A DNA stretch of 64,000 bases from Timema cristinae (GCA_039000515.1 JBCFYV010001001.1:2121389-2185388); one strand, 5' to 3'. Positions 21,787 through 33,752 are shown, numbered from the stretch's first letter. Numbers and translations are program-made. Notes: generated by a model from the letters alone, not told the origin.

Positions 21787-23482
21787 TTATATAAAATAAA
21801 CAATTCATGTTCTTGCTACCTGTGAAAAGTTGGCTATTTTGTAACTCTTATTGAAAAACACAACTATATGTTTTTAAAGATTTTCGATAGAGCTACTGAA
21901 GAACCTTTCTAGATGTTTGTAAAAAAAAACTTTTTAATATAATAGTCAAATCTACCAAGACTGATAATCTTACTATCTTGAAAGAAAAATGTGAGAAAAA
22001 AAATTGTTTGTAACATTAAATATATATTATCAATATTACCATAGCAAGAAATATGCAATACATTAAATAATCAACAAATTTGTGTGTAAGTATAAACTTT
22101 GAATTATTGTATGTTTTGCTATTTTTATTGTTAGCGTTGTATAATTTTTTCTGATGATTTAAAAACTGCCAAAAATATGTGTCAAATAATTTAACAAAGA
22201 TATTATTGTAGGCATGGTTTTACTTTTGCCTCTTAATATTCAAACATACTTTCCAAAAACTTTGCTCATAAAATGTCATGGTTATGATTAAGTTTTCTTA
22301 GTAATGTCACTATGTTGGTTCCACTTGTTTAAATTTTTGTCTGAATTGTAAAATATGCAAATAGGTTGCACTAAATATATTTTGAATATGTTATATGTAA
22401 GGAGAAGTGTTTCATGGTTTTTTATGTCACTAAGCTTATCAGAATAATATGCTGGTGAAAAATGTTGTAAAAATAACCCTCCCCCCAAAAAAACCTTTTT
22501 AATAACTCTTTTCTATTATTATTACCATTATTATATTTAAATATGTTCCATACTAATGTTCATTAAGTACTATTTTGTTCATCACTGTTAACAAATTATA
22601 AAATTTAATAGAAAATATAATTGTTAGATAGTAATTATTTCATAAATTTATTGTGATTGAAATTAATTATATGAAAATAATCGGATTTACAAGTAGGATT
22701 TATTGTTAGTGCTTATGAAAGATGAGTTGTTTTTACGTTTTTAATTTGTTCTAAAATTATCTGCCAAAGTGATTGTTTTGGGCACAATATATAGAAACCC
22801 ATTCTGAATGGTGTGTTAATTTTACTTTAAATCCATATTATAAATAGCACATCAATATATTATACACAAGAATAACAAGGCAGTATCTATTTTTTTTAAA
22901 GAACTGAGCTTTTTTTTATTAACTGTGCTAAATTCTTTAGTTATAAAAACAAAATATTTTAATACCATTGTAACTTCACAATATCAAATGAAACATATAG
23001 AACTTGTCATTAATAGATCACTTTATATAGAATATAAATTTAGGTCTCTTGATATTTAAAATGTTGTGAAGTAACAATTGTGTATATTAACTGTTTTAAA
23101 AAACAACTGTTTATTGTTTCATCTATTAAGTAAACAAAGTAGCATTGACTACATTTATAATTAATTTTAAATCTATTGTTAATTATATGTTTTTTCTTCT
23201 TTGTACCACATTTTACTCTAACTGTTTGAAAAAACCATTTTACATTAAGATTCAAATATTTAATTGAATGTTCTTGTTTAGCACAATGTTTTACATTTCT
23301 ATGCATATTTTATAATATTTTTAAGACTAATTCATTTAGTTAAGATTTGTCTACAATAATTTTACCAGTTTAATAACATTGCCATATTAGTATATTGTTT
23401 CTAGTTTTTGATAAACTATATAAATTCAATAATCAAAATAATAACTGATGTATTTTATTCCTGAAATTTGAAATTCTCACAG
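21787..23482. other. Very AT-rich non-coding DNA
   Basis: No repeat of the listed families and no protein-like frame was found. It may be intron of the gene to which the exon at 23483 belongs. Confidence 0.4.
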
Positions 23483-23701
23483 TATCCTCAGGCTTTCTTT
23501 AAAATCCGATTGAGTTCTTTATTCGCAGCACTTCAAGAGGACATTTACAAGGTGGTGAATCAAATACCCCAAGTAAAGCTTTACAAGAATGTGATCGAAA
23601 TGTTGTTCCAGATGAAACAATACTTTACCATAAGATTTAGAACAATATTTGCTTTCCTCAGATCTGAAGATGATGACAATGTGTTCAACCACCAAAAATA
23701 A
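23483..23701 (+). CDS. Candidate last exon of an unrecognised gene
   Basis: An acceptor (AAATTCTCACAG) opens a 72-codon frame ending in TAA at 23699-23701. The sequence has a balanced composition, unlike the poly-A/T frames around it: it starts YPQAFFKIRLSSLFAALQED, has VNQIPQVKLYKNVIEMLFQM in the middle, and ends in an acidic segment followed by FNHQK. It looks helical, with heptad-like leucines and phenylalanines. I do not recognise the family. It could also be a fossil of a transposon protein. The upstream in-frame ATG at 23468 lies on the intron side of the acceptor and is probably not the start. Confidence 0.4.
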   Translation, partial: YPQAFFKIRLSSLFAALQEDIYKVVNQIPQVKLYKNVIEMLFQMKQYFTIRFRTIFAFLRSEDDDNVFNHQK

Positions 23702-24559
23702 TGATAAGTAGGTACCTTCCTAATGTCAAAAAAGAAAGATTTATTTTTGTCATTCATTATTATTGCATCTTTCATTTGACAACAATCTACAAAATCTTCT
23801 TAAATTGTACTATCTACTTTTCTACTTTATTAATCAAATAACTCAATATTAATGCTAATCAAATCATTTCACATAATAATCAATTGAAATTTTTTAAATG
23901 CATTAACCAATATCTTAACTAAAAACAATTCATTTAGTTGAATTTAATCAAATTCTAGTTAATCTCATGCATGGCATCAAATGTTTATGATTTTTGTGTT
24001 ATTCTAATATTTCATATATTGTTTTAATCTGTTATTTGTTACTAATTTTAATTTTTCATTATTTTTCATAATCTCATCTCTATCACCTGTAATTTCAACC
24101 TTTCTTCTTGATAGGTATTTCATTTGAATGATGACTGTAGTTATAAAATTGCTTAGCTATTTGACTACTTGATACGGCACATTATTATAAAGCAACAAGT
24201 TAACTTTTTTAAATTTGTATTCAAATTATGTTTCTTATATTTATTTTAGAAAAAAACTAATCTAAAATATAAATTTTCCTGAATATAAATATCTTCACAC
24301 TCTTTCTTTAACATTAACACGTTACTAGTGTATGAAACACATTCATTGCCTACTCCAACTTTACATCTTAAGGAAGATATTGAATGTTAGAGGACCTAAT
24401 TTCCATACTGTGACAAAAAAATAATGAAGGAAACTATATTATATTTATAAATGGAATGAAGCCACTATTTTACAAATATGAAAATTCATTTTACTTCCAA
24501 ATCTTGTATTTGAATCGTAATCTTTGGAAAAAATACCATAAAACTTTTTTATATCTATT
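23702..24559. other. AT-rich non-coding DNA
   Basis: Nothing recognisable. There is no AATAAA close after the stop at 23701. Confidence 0.45.
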
Positions 24560-24745
24560 ACTGTTTCCAGCCTGTCGCTTGGTTCAAGTCATATTTTTTA
24601 CACTACCAGCTTTCTAAACCTGTCATAGCTTCATATGCCTTATAATCTAACTTAAGACTTGGACAGGCAAAACATCCGTCCCCAGCCATTAATTTATCAC
24701 TTTGAAAGGGTAAATCCACATTAGACCAATGATAAATCTAACTGA
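24560..24745 (-). mobile_element. SINE-D body, head missing
   Basis: Markers shared with other SINE-D copies are CATAGCTTCATATGCCTTAT, TAATCTAACTTAAGACT and CCAGCCATTAATTTATCAC. The tRNA-like head would lie to the right but is absent. Confidence 0.75.
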
Positions 24746-25740
24746 GTGAAGGTGTCGGAATGAAATAAAAACTAAATGTTTAAAAATTTTGCAATAGTGC
24801 ATTCATTTTAAAATGAAAACATTCAGTTATGTTAACTTAATTATTTTATATTATTATAAAATATTTCCATTCATTTTTTATGTTCAGAACTTTTTCCAGT
24901 TCAAAATTTGAGATCCAGGATTCATAAAATAGTGTTAGATTGAAACCAAATCTAATATTTACTAAACATATTTTATAGTATACTTCTAGCTATGAAGAAA
25001 ATGCTAAACGAAGCATGCATTACATGATTAATATAACACATTGTCTATTTTTTAAATCTTCCTCAGATGTCTAATATAGTTTTACAAAACAAAGTATAGT
25101 ATTGTCATCTCTTCACTTAATATATTCACAGCGCATTAAACACAAAACAACATCCTAAGTCCTTGATAACATGAAAATATGCTGTCCTCTCTTATCCATG
25201 AATTGTTGTGGTGTTACTTTTACTGATATATACCTCCTTACTCTTCTCTTTCCCTTCCAAAGTACTTAACGTAATGAAGTTGCCAGCCGCTTCCTTTGTC
25301 TTTGTAGCACAGAGAGAAACGATATCTTGCAAACAAGGAAGCTATTAGATTAACTAATATTCACTATCGTCTTTGAAATGGTGCCTTACATTCTCATTTT
25401 GTTGGTGTGCATCAGTAATCTTTATGATGATTGCGCATTTTGGAATAAAGGGGAGTTGTTACTTTGGCTATGGAATTAATTACTTACTTTTTTAAGTCTT
25501 GTGAAATTCTATTTGTTGGTATGAAGTCATTGACTCGAAGGAGATATAAAATTTCTGTGTGTAGCTTTGAAACATTTAGAGACTTATAGTATATTTAAGA
25601 TCATATTATATAAATAAACATTATTACAGTGGGTTAGAAGAGAATGTGAAACATGGTCCATATTTTTACAGTTTTCAACAACGTATACAAACATTTATTT
25701 TATACACACGGTAATTCTCAATAGTTCTTTTATGGTTTTT
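24746..25740. other. AT-rich non-coding DNA
   Basis: No gene or recognised repeat seen. Confidence 0.45.
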
Positions 25741-25936
25741 TAGCATCACTTCTTACTATCTATTCGAGCTATGTACTAATTACACTAATTTGTTAGGGGC
25801 TACGAAGGTTGAATTTAGAGAAGACCTACCTGCATTTGCGTGGAAAGAGAGTGGAAAATCATTTAGGTAAAAACCACCCTCATCCTCAGTACACCCAACA
25901 GGGATTGAGTCCCGATCTCCCATCTTCGGCAGTCTA
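25741..25936 (-). mobile_element. SINE-C copy ending in an (AT)n run
   Basis: Tail TAGCATCACTTCTTACTATC, body CATTTGCGTGGAAAGAGAGTG and head GGGATTGAGTCCCGATCTCC. At about 25937 the head gives way to an (AT)n run of about 20 bp. Confidence 0.8.
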
Positions 25937-26002
25937 GTATATATATATATATATATTATTTTATTTATACAACACAAAATAACTATTGAGGTTACTTTAC
26001 AT

Positions 26003-26267
26003 TCATTACGTTTCCAGCCTTAAACCTGGTTCAGTTTTTTATTCAAGCCATATATTTTCCACTATCGGCTTGCTAGGCCTATCATAGCTTATATGCCTTA
26101 TAATTTATCTTAAGACTAGGATGGACACAACATCCAGTCCCTTGTCGTTAATTATTCACTGTGAAATCGTAAACCCACATTTCACCAATGATTTTTTTTT
26201 ACCATGCCGGAATCAAACCCGGGACCATTAGCTCAGTAGACAAACACATTACCGACTGTTCTAAGGT
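26003..26267 (-). mobile_element. SINE-D copy with head
   Basis: The body carries CATAGCTTATATGCCTTAT and CACAACATCCAGTCCC. The head in reverse has a B box (AATCAAACCCGGGACC) and an A box (TTAGCTCAGTAGACAAACAC). Confidence 0.8.
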
Positions 26268-26517
26268 ATTGGACTAATACTTCCTTGATATGGGAAAATT
26301 AAAATTATTATTCTGTCGAGACGTTCAACAAGTAACCATCATCAAATCACTCAAAAACCCTGAATCGTTCAAAACCACTGGTTTCTTCCAATGCGTGGAT
26401 GTGTGTGTGAGAGAGAGAGGTACTTATTATAACTTTGCATCTTTATTGTGACAGTGGAAGACATTAAATTAAAGGTAATTTCGCATTTCCAGCAAAACCT
26501 TGTCAACATCACTTGTA

Positions 26518-26663
26518 CCGTGGTTCGGATTCCACGTTAAACTGTAGGTCCTTCATTTCATCTCACAATCACCCTACCATTACACATTAGCGTAAGTGCG
26601 TACAACCCGAATGGGTAGTAAGACGGGTGCTAATAATAATAATAATAATAATAATATAATAAT
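26518..26663 (+). mobile_element. 5'-truncated SINE-A with 13-bp target duplication
   Basis: It starts inside the body (CCGTGGTTCGGATTCCACG) and ends in (AAT)n. AACATCACTTGTA at 26505-26517 is repeated at 26664-26676. Confidence 0.95.
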
Positions 26664-26676
26664 AACATCACTTGTA

Positions 26677-27696
26677 GCCTTATCTATTACCTTCTACCCC
26701 GTTGCGCCAAATCGCCTTTGACATAACATAATTGGTTGGAATTGTATTTCCATCATTTAATGATTAATCAATACACTAATGATTGTGAGTAGCTTGTAGT
26801 TCAAGGTTTCATTGTGTATTTCCAGGAGAGTTTAGAGCTACTGGCTCAGATCCCTTCTCTCGTTTTTCAACCTATATTAGACACAAACAAATAGAGAGGG
26901 CTCTGCAAATGAAGTATTGTTGAGAACAAACTTTACTTAGTACCATGAGGATGATTATTTTATCAAAGGGAAACTTTGGTTAAATAAAACAACACCAACA
27001 GTAATTACACATGTGTGTAGATAAACTAGGCGGAAAAGACACGTGCATTGTACACTCCGTTCACACTGAAAATCATAGGACGACTTATTTTCTTTTTATC
27101 TTCATGGCTTACTACCCATTCAGGTTACATGCATGTATGATGATTACTCTAATGGAGGTAATCTACACGCACAACAATGTGAACAATGTGATGTAAGCCT
27201 CTCAGGATAAACAAAGAGCACAGCGTCCACAGCCCAACAGAAAGATTAATAAACTAAAGGAGAAGGATAGCACAAATTATGAGGATATAATATTCTTACG
27301 ACACAAATATTGCTATAGGTTTCGAAATGTATGCAGTTATTGGTGCTGTCAAATGAATCCACAGCGTTTGTTTGTTTTTTTACGAAAACAAACGCCATAT
27401 AAATTGTGAGAGAAAGACATTCTTGTGGCCATTTCTAAGTACAATAAAAACTGGCGTAAATTTTATAATATGTAACGTTTGTGGTGTATCCATCTTAACA
27501 TACCTGAGAAGTCAATATTTATTTTAACCGTGCTATTAAACGTCAACAGTTCTTGAATATTAAATGAAGATGAGAATTCGTGGTCAAATTCTAAGATGCC
27601 CATTCACCGTTAAGATAACTGCGTGTAGAAAATCAAACTAAACTTATATACTGAAGAAAAATATATACATATAATATGTATGTAATATATATAATG

Positions 27697-27746
<50 letters not shown>

Positions 27747-27811
27747 GTAGTCGATGTAAAATAATGACATTAACTTGATGTGTCTACCATCCCACCTTAA
27801 AACGTTGGAGA
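26677..27811. other. Intergenic DNA with long (AT)n at 27697-27741
   Basis: Short frames only. The (AT)n run is about 45 bp. No gene is supported. Confidence 0.5.
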
Positions 27812-28020
27812 TCCACTTCAGTGGTCGAATGTTCTATGACGTCGTTCTCGCAATATACTGGTTTGTTGATGACTGGGATTAAGAGGTTCGAACCCCGGTC
27901 GTGTGTACTGAAGGTGGTTTTCCACTTTCCTTCCACGTAGATGCGGATACACTTCTTTCAAACTTCACCTCCCTCATCCTTAACACATAAACGTTATTAG
28001 TATAAATGCGTAAAACTCGA
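27812..28020 (+). mobile_element. SINE-C copy, first of a direct tandem pair
   Basis: Head CACTTCAGTGGTCGAATG with B box GGTTCGAACCCCGGTCG, body ACTTTCCTTCCACGTAGATG, and tail cut after AAAACTCGAACGG. The next copy starts at once. Confidence 0.8.
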
Positions 28021-28276
28021 ACGGACACACTTCGGTGGCCACATGATCTAAGACGCCACTTCTGCAGTAAACTAGACTTCCGATGACGGGGAGATTGAGG
28101 TTCAAATCTCGGTCGGGTGTACTAGGGGTGGTTTTTCTGAAATGGTTTTACACTTTCCCTCCACGCAAATTTGAGTACACTTCCTATAATGTTAACCTTC
28201 CTCACCCCTAAAACCATTATAATAATTATTACATAAGTGTATAACCTGAACGGATAGTAAAACAAGGTGATACAAA
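28021..28276 (+). mobile_element. SINE-C copy, second of the tandem pair
   Basis: Head ACACACTTCGGTGGCCACAT with B box GGTTCAAATCTCGGTCGGGT, full body, and a worn tail (AACCTGAACGGATAGTAAAA). It abuts the previous copy without a spacer. Confidence 0.85.
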
Positions 28277-28379
28277 TAAAACTCGAAATGGTAGGAAGAC
28301 GTTATATGAAAAAAAAAAAAGTTGAATATAATATTCCTTCATCTTTCTCTTCCCCACTAAATATCTAAAAAGACTCATT

Positions 28380-28650
28380 AGAATACTGTTGTTGCCATCC
28401 TCCGGGGTGTACGTGTGTCGCGGGTAGTGTGACAATTAGGAGAAGGGAGTGTGCAGCGGACAGGCGATGTTGAAAGACTAATGAGTGCGGCGAGTAAACA
28501 ATCACAGGTGCGGTCGCGACTGGAACTCGTCCGTCCTAGGGGAAACTTCCGAACAGACCGCGCACCACCGTCGCGTTCAACATGGCACCCGACCCAAGCT
28601 ATTGAGACCGTCATGGTAGAGCTTGGTTCACACGTTCGCCTAAAATAGAG
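28380..28650. other. GC-rich island of unknown nature
   Basis: Clearly richer in G+C and CpG than the flanks, with opposed frames of 65-78 codons on both strands. A tRNA-like or SINE-like origin is possible, but A and B boxes are not convincing, and no splice sites frame a protein-like exon. Confidence 0.35.
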
Positions 28651-29799
28651 AGCAGAAGCTGTTGCAATTCACAAGCTAGGAGAAATGTATGATGGATGGC
28701 CCATAATGCTTTGCAACACAAGTCATAATAAGCTGATTTTGTATATATTTTATTTTCTAAGTGAAAAAAACGATCTAAGAAGGAAATTTTCCAAATTAGT
28801 GTACTGTGTAGTGGAATAAATCTACACATTTAAAAAAGACACACACGTTTTCCATTTAACTAGCTATTTTAAATCATTTCACAACAGTAATCGTGGCTGT
28901 CTGCTAGTATCGTGCTTTGTAGGTGCATGCACATATTGAATCGGTTGGTTTTGGAGTTTGATTGGATCTCTCAGGTTGATGTTGTCACACAGAAAAAGGA
29001 AAGTTAAAGGTATATCAAATCACCCCTTGACGGACAACTTCAATGTGGCGGAAATCTCATGTTTGGCTTAGAGTTCGTCACGTAATTACATTTCTTTTCT
29101 GCTCTCGTTTTTTCAGGGAACGTGCGAATCCACAGTAGTTAGGTCTATTTGAACTTGTTTCCATTTATTTAAATTTTTCCGAACAAATTTTTAAGTATTT
29201 AAACATTTTGATGGAGTGATTGCGTAGATATAATATATATACAGATCAATGACGCCTGAACAGGGAATTGAACCTTTATCATTTGGCTTTACACGCTGAC
29301 AGCTCAATGGGTAAAGCTATTTGTGATACCCTTTTCAATGTGTCACTAAGCTCAAAGCTGTAGGACGAGGGTTTAAATCCATGCTCGGGATTGATTTATC
29401 TCAATCTACACTAATTCTTAGGTAGTTATTTTGTTAGCATGCCGATAGCTAATAGCGAGGGTAAAACTTTATAATATAAACGAACAAAGTGAATATATTA
29501 AACTTCAAAGTTTGTCATCTCAGACACTAATGGTCGAGTGGTCTATGCACAGTGGCATCCAACCTTTTAAATTTCGCGGCCCTCCTGGAGCCAGTGATAA
29601 TTCGCCTCTGCACGCCTAATTGCCCCCGCAACACGAGGTGAAACTAAAAACCTACTCACCCGTCTCTAATACTCTACGTTAGCCCATTTCATATTGATAA
29701 AATAAAACGTAGATTTATTTGGACAGTAATGGGGGAAAAAAAACAGAGTTATCTATCAATTATTAGAGAATTGGTAGTGAAGGAAACCATTTTAATTTA
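28651..29799. other. Intergenic DNA with worn tRNA-like pieces
   Basis: Around 29265-29385 a reverse piece (GGGAATTGAACC) and a forward piece (AGCTCAATGGGTAAAGC, GGGTTTAAATCC) look like SINE heads in opposite orientation. They are too decayed to assign to a family. No gene seen. Confidence 0.4.
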
Positions 29800-30053
29800 T
29801 ACCCGCCTCGGTGGCGTAGTTGGCTAACGCACTAGTCGTGTTGAGCTCGACTGCTGAGGATGGGGAGATCTAGGTTCGAATCTCGGTCGGGTGAACTGGG
29901 GGTGGTTTTTCCTAAATGGTTTTCCACTCTCCCTCCACGCAAATGCGGGTTCACTTCCTTTAATTAAACCTTCCCAATTCCTAATCCACTAGCGTAATTA
30001 GTACTTAAGCGTATAACCCGAACTGGTAGTAAGACGCGGCGCTAAATAATAAA
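29800..30053 (+). mobile_element. SINE-B copy, full length, 12-bp target duplication
   Basis: The head CCCGCCTCGGTGGCGTAGTT, the anticodon-loop-like CGACTGCTGAGGA, and the B box AGGTTCGAATCTCGG suggest descent from a serine tRNA of the GCT type. The body is GGTTTTCCACTCTCCCTCCA and the tail GTATAACCCGAACTGGTAGT. CATTTTAATTTA flanks it at 29788-29799 and 30054-30065. Confidence 0.95.
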
Positions 30054-30065
30054 CATTTTAATTTA

Positions 30066-31066
30066 AAATTATAAAATTAAAATAATTTTGTATATCAAAT
30101 GAATAATAATAATAATAATAATAACGCAAATAATTATATGTCATTTACAAAAATAAATGGTATGGAACTCTGCACGGACTTTCTCGCTCCATTGTTTAAA
30201 AATGGAAATATCTACTCAAAACTCGTAATATATTTGAAACTGTAAACCACCCCCACTCCTCGCCATCATCACTCAGAAATAACAGACAGGGATGGTAACA
30301 ATAGAGTTATTTTATTCAAGTAACAAGTATATACAAATCGATGAGACGAGTGAGACAGCTCAAATCGTTAGGCGCTGAAAATCAGTTTGAAATGAACATT
30401 CTTTAATTGTCACACACAGGTTTTATGAACCAGGGAAAGTATTTTAAGTAAAAAAATGGCATTATATAATATTATAGAAGTACTGGAAGGTAAGTTCTAA
30501 CGTGACAAGTTGGCAAGACTATCTCGCCCATAAATGGCGGCCTAAAACACATGACATGATATATTTTAAATTGACCTTCATAACAATCACTTTTTGATAT
30601 CCGTAACCCTGTCATAGTTGTAATTTACGGGTAAATTAAAGATCCTACGCATTAATAACTAATCAGGGATACAATCTTATAAACACAAATAATTATCTAA
30701 TTGCCCTTAACGGCAGCTCTCATTTAGTTGAAACAATAACAATATGGCTCCATTAAATAGTCGTCCCCACAACTGAACAGGACTATTATTGACTGGGACA
30801 TACCACGCCAGTGTGGAAAAAACAGTTCTATGAGTTGGCCGAACACAGCCGATAGAGCGCAGCACGCTCGTACATATCGTTCTTCTTTTTTTCTTTGGGT
30901 ATGGCTCGGTACTCGCGACGGGGAATGAACCATGGGCCTCGATTCAATCAAGTATTAGATAGTGCCTTAATGTGTTGTAGAGTTGTGGTCTCGATGAGAC
31001 GAGTCAACTGGGGCCAGGGTGGTGAGTGAAACAACTTCTAATTGTTTACTTGTTGTAGCAAGTTTA
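30066..31066. other. Intergenic DNA, no gene seen
   Basis: AT-rich, with an (AAT)n run near 30103-30123 that may be left from the SINE-B tail region. A GC-richer piece at about 30800-30940 contains a B-box-like GGGGAATGAACCATGGG. Confidence 0.45.
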
Positions 31067-31076
31067 CAAAACGAAA

Positions 31077-31354
31077 AATTATTATTATTAGCACCGCGTC
31101 TTACTACCCGTTCGGGTTATACGCACTTACGCTAATGTGTAATGGTAGGGTGATTGTGAGATGAAATGGAGGACCTACAGTTTAACGTGGAATCCGAACC
31201 ACGGTGGAGGCCTGGCATTCCCCACATTCACAATATGTCTTGTCAGAGGTGAAGGAAGGGTTTGGTAATCAGATAAATCTGTGCCGGGACCGAGGATTGA
31301 ACCCCGGCCGCCAGCACAGAAGTCTGACACCTTACCCCTAGACCGCCAGGTCAC
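31077..31354 (-). mobile_element. SINE-A copy, full length, 10-bp target duplication
   Basis: Complete from the reversed tail through the body to the head (CTAGACCGCCAGGTCAC). CAAAACGAAA is present at 31067-31076 and 31355-31364. The 80-codon frame at 31175-31417 is a shadow of this SINE. Confidence 0.97.
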
Positions 31355-31799
31355 CAAAACGAAATAATATACACTAGTAAACCTAAGCATAATTTGCACT
31401 ATACTTAGGTAAAACATTTTTTTGAGTCCCAGTCTTAAATTGTATAATTTTATTTTTAAAGAATTAATGTCCTAATTTGTATGTTTGTACCAATAAAACA
31501 TCGATTTTGGTTCCCCAAGGGTCAACACTTCGTATTAAAATTTCTATTTATGGCTAAAATTTTAACATTTTATTAAGTGTTGCACATATTCAGGTCATCG
31601 CATTGCTATTAAATTCCTCATTTATAAGTTTTTACAAATAAAAAATGTAAATATCGAGTCTAAAATGAAGGAGATAGATCATTGTTGTACAAACATTTCT
31701 CCTAAGAAGTTAAAGAAAAAATATCAAACATTTTGAGAAAATTACTTATATTTATTATTAATCTATGGCATTACATAATTATTGCGTTAAGACTCAAGT

Positions 31800-32750
31800 A
31801 GTATCTCTTTACAACTAAAGATCACAAGATTGTATCAATATATTTACCAATATCTCAGAAACTGTTGGTTTTATTAAAAATATTTTTCAAATAAAAGTTT
31901 TTAATTTTAATAGTGCTACAATTTAGCAAGTTATTTAGTATTTTGAGAAAATCAATTTTTTTTTCCCCACGCTTTTATTAATCTACTCTTAATTTTAGGG
32001 ATAAACAGATACACAGACAGATGGTATTGCAAAAAACACTTTTCAGGCTTCAGGGGGTCATGAGACGTTGACATCCCTCAACATTTCAGGTTAGATTTTT
32101 TTTTTTTTTTACGGTTGCCATATTTTACCTATAGTGTTCGAAATTTTTTATATATATTTATTTATTTTATTCCGTATAGCTTGAAAGTTTCCTTCACCTC
32201 TGACAAGACGTGTATTAATCACAGCTTGTGAATGTGTGGAATGCCAGGCCTACACCGTGGTTCGGATTCCACGTTAAACTGTAGGTCCTCCATTTCATCT
32301 CACAATTACCCTTTCATTTGCACACTAGCGTAAGTGCGTATAACCCGAATGGGTAGTAAGACGCGATGCTAATAATAATGATAGCTTGAAAGTTCTTGGT
32401 TTTATAAAAATATGTTTCAAATAAAAGATTTGTATTATAATTAGCTCTACATATTCGCAATGATAAGTAATTTCATATATCAGAGAGTTACGGAGATATA
32501 ATAAAAAATAAGAATTTATGTATCAGACCGGAACTCCTAAAATCGAAATATTGGGGGTATCCATTTTGTTTGTAATGTTTAGAAATGAAATCTAATCAAA
32601 ATCGTTAGAGCCGATTTTGAGAAAATTGGATTTGTTTGTATTCGGGGTGATCATTAAATATCAACATTCATAAAAATCTTGAGTTAGATTTTTTTGACGA
32701 TCACAATATTTTCTCTACCTGTAAGATAGCGAGAAAGTAAAAAATGTGTC
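31800..32750. repeat. Unclassified dispersed element, interrupted by a SINE
   Basis: Two halves share weak internal similarity (TTCAAATAAAAGxTTT at about 31889 and 32418; GTTAGATTTTTTT at 32092 and 32683). Stretches such as GGGGGTCATGAGACGTTGAC and GACGATCACAATATTTTCTC resemble decayed parts of an old transposon. The SINE-A at 32190-32380 has split it. Confidence 0.4.
32190..32380 (+). mobile_element. 5'-truncated SINE-A with 14-bp target duplication
   Basis: It starts at the body segment TCCTTCACCTCTGACAAGAC and ends AAGACGCGATGCTAATAATA. ATAGCTTGAAAGTT at 32176-32189 is repeated at 32381-32394. Confidence 0.95.
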
Positions 32751-33183
32751 TTAATCGTTTATGCATTGCTTCTACTTGGATTATCAATTTTCTGAATAAA
32801 ACAAGTAAAACTAATCCACTGTTTGTTTTACGGCACTAATAGTGTTCCATTTGATCAGGTTTATTCGATGGGACATGTGCCCTCTTCTAATGACGCCTGT
32901 GTGTATCCCAGAAGGGTGTCCAGCCAAACTATTATTTTAAAATTCATTCACTTTTCCGGGGTTTTCCAAAGTCAATTTCCAACTTTCCCAGCCATTATAT
33001 CTACAATATATAAATATTAAGTACATTACATATCTTTATTATGATCGCAACTTGATTTAATAATAATAATAATAATAATTCTAAGCCCATACGCTCTCTG
33101 AAATTGTTTCACTCTGAAGGATACCAGCCCTAAGCGATGGTATATCGGGGTGGTGTTATCTTAGATTTCATTAAGGCATTAAA

Positions 33184-33230
33184 CTGCGTATAACCCGAAC
33201 GGGTAGTAAGACGCGGTGCTAATAATAATA
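33184..33230 (+). mobile_element. 47-bp SINE tail stub with 14-bp target duplication
   Basis: Only the shared tail is present: GCGTATAACCCGAACGGGTA, GTAAGACGCGGTGC and a short (AAT)n. ATTAAGGCATTAAA at 33170-33183 is repeated exactly at 33231-33244, showing that the stub is a complete insertion event and not a decayed longer copy. Confidence 0.95.
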
Positions 33231-33328
33231 ATTAAGGCATTAAAGATCGCCTTACATTAGTACAGTTTAAAATTGTTGTAAAACACATTCAATTTTAGTC
33301 TTTCTTCCTATGAATTAATCGAATTCCC

Positions 33329-33338
33329 GCGCATGCGC
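33329..33338. promoter_or_regulatory. NRF1-type palindrome GCGCATGCGC
   Basis: GCGCATGCGC is the classic NRF-1 binding palindrome, found in promoters of many housekeeping genes. About 75 bp downstream, an ATGAG followed by GTAAAA looks like a short first exon with a donor, and the exon candidate at 33824 follows. The same 10-mer occurs at 47401-47410 inside a hAT-type element, so a transposon origin is also possible. Confidence 0.35.
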
Positions 33339-33484
33339 ATAGCCATGATCGAACTTTTCTAACAAAACGGAAAAACAACACTAAAAATCACGTTGTAAGC
33401 ATGAGGTAAAATACTCACAGGAAACTGTGTTAAAAGAGATTACGTGAGTATTAACTAAGAGAAAAATGTTATTTGATTTGTTAG

Positions 33485-33752
33485 TATTATTATTATTATT
33501 AGCACGCGTCTTACTACCTTCGGTTATACACACTTACGTAATGTGTAATGGTAGGGTGATTGTGAGATGAAATGAAGGACCTACAGTTAACGTGGAATCC
33601 GAACCACGGTGAGGCCTGCATTCCCACATTCACAGATGTCTTGTCAGAGGTGAAGGAAGGTTTGGTAATCAGATAAATCTTTGCGGACTGGATTGACCCG
33701 GCCGCCAGCATAGAAGTCTGACACCTTACCTAGACCACAGGTCACTAATTTT
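33485..33752 (-). mobile_element. SINE-A copy with many single-base deletions
   Basis: Full length from tail to head (reverse), but about a dozen one- or two-base deletions are scattered along it, many at doublets. Examples are AGCACGCGTC for AGCACCGCGTC, CAGTTAACG for CAGTTTAACG, and CGGTGAGGCCTGC for CGGTGGAGGCCTGGC. Substitutions are few. A poly-T run follows at about 33750-33771. Confidence 0.9.

Noticed and set aside
31175..31417. 80-codon frame on the - strand, also similar frames at 53103-53288 and 2093-2296
   Set aside because: All translate SINE-A heads and bodies. The similar peptides reflect repeat copies, not a gene family.
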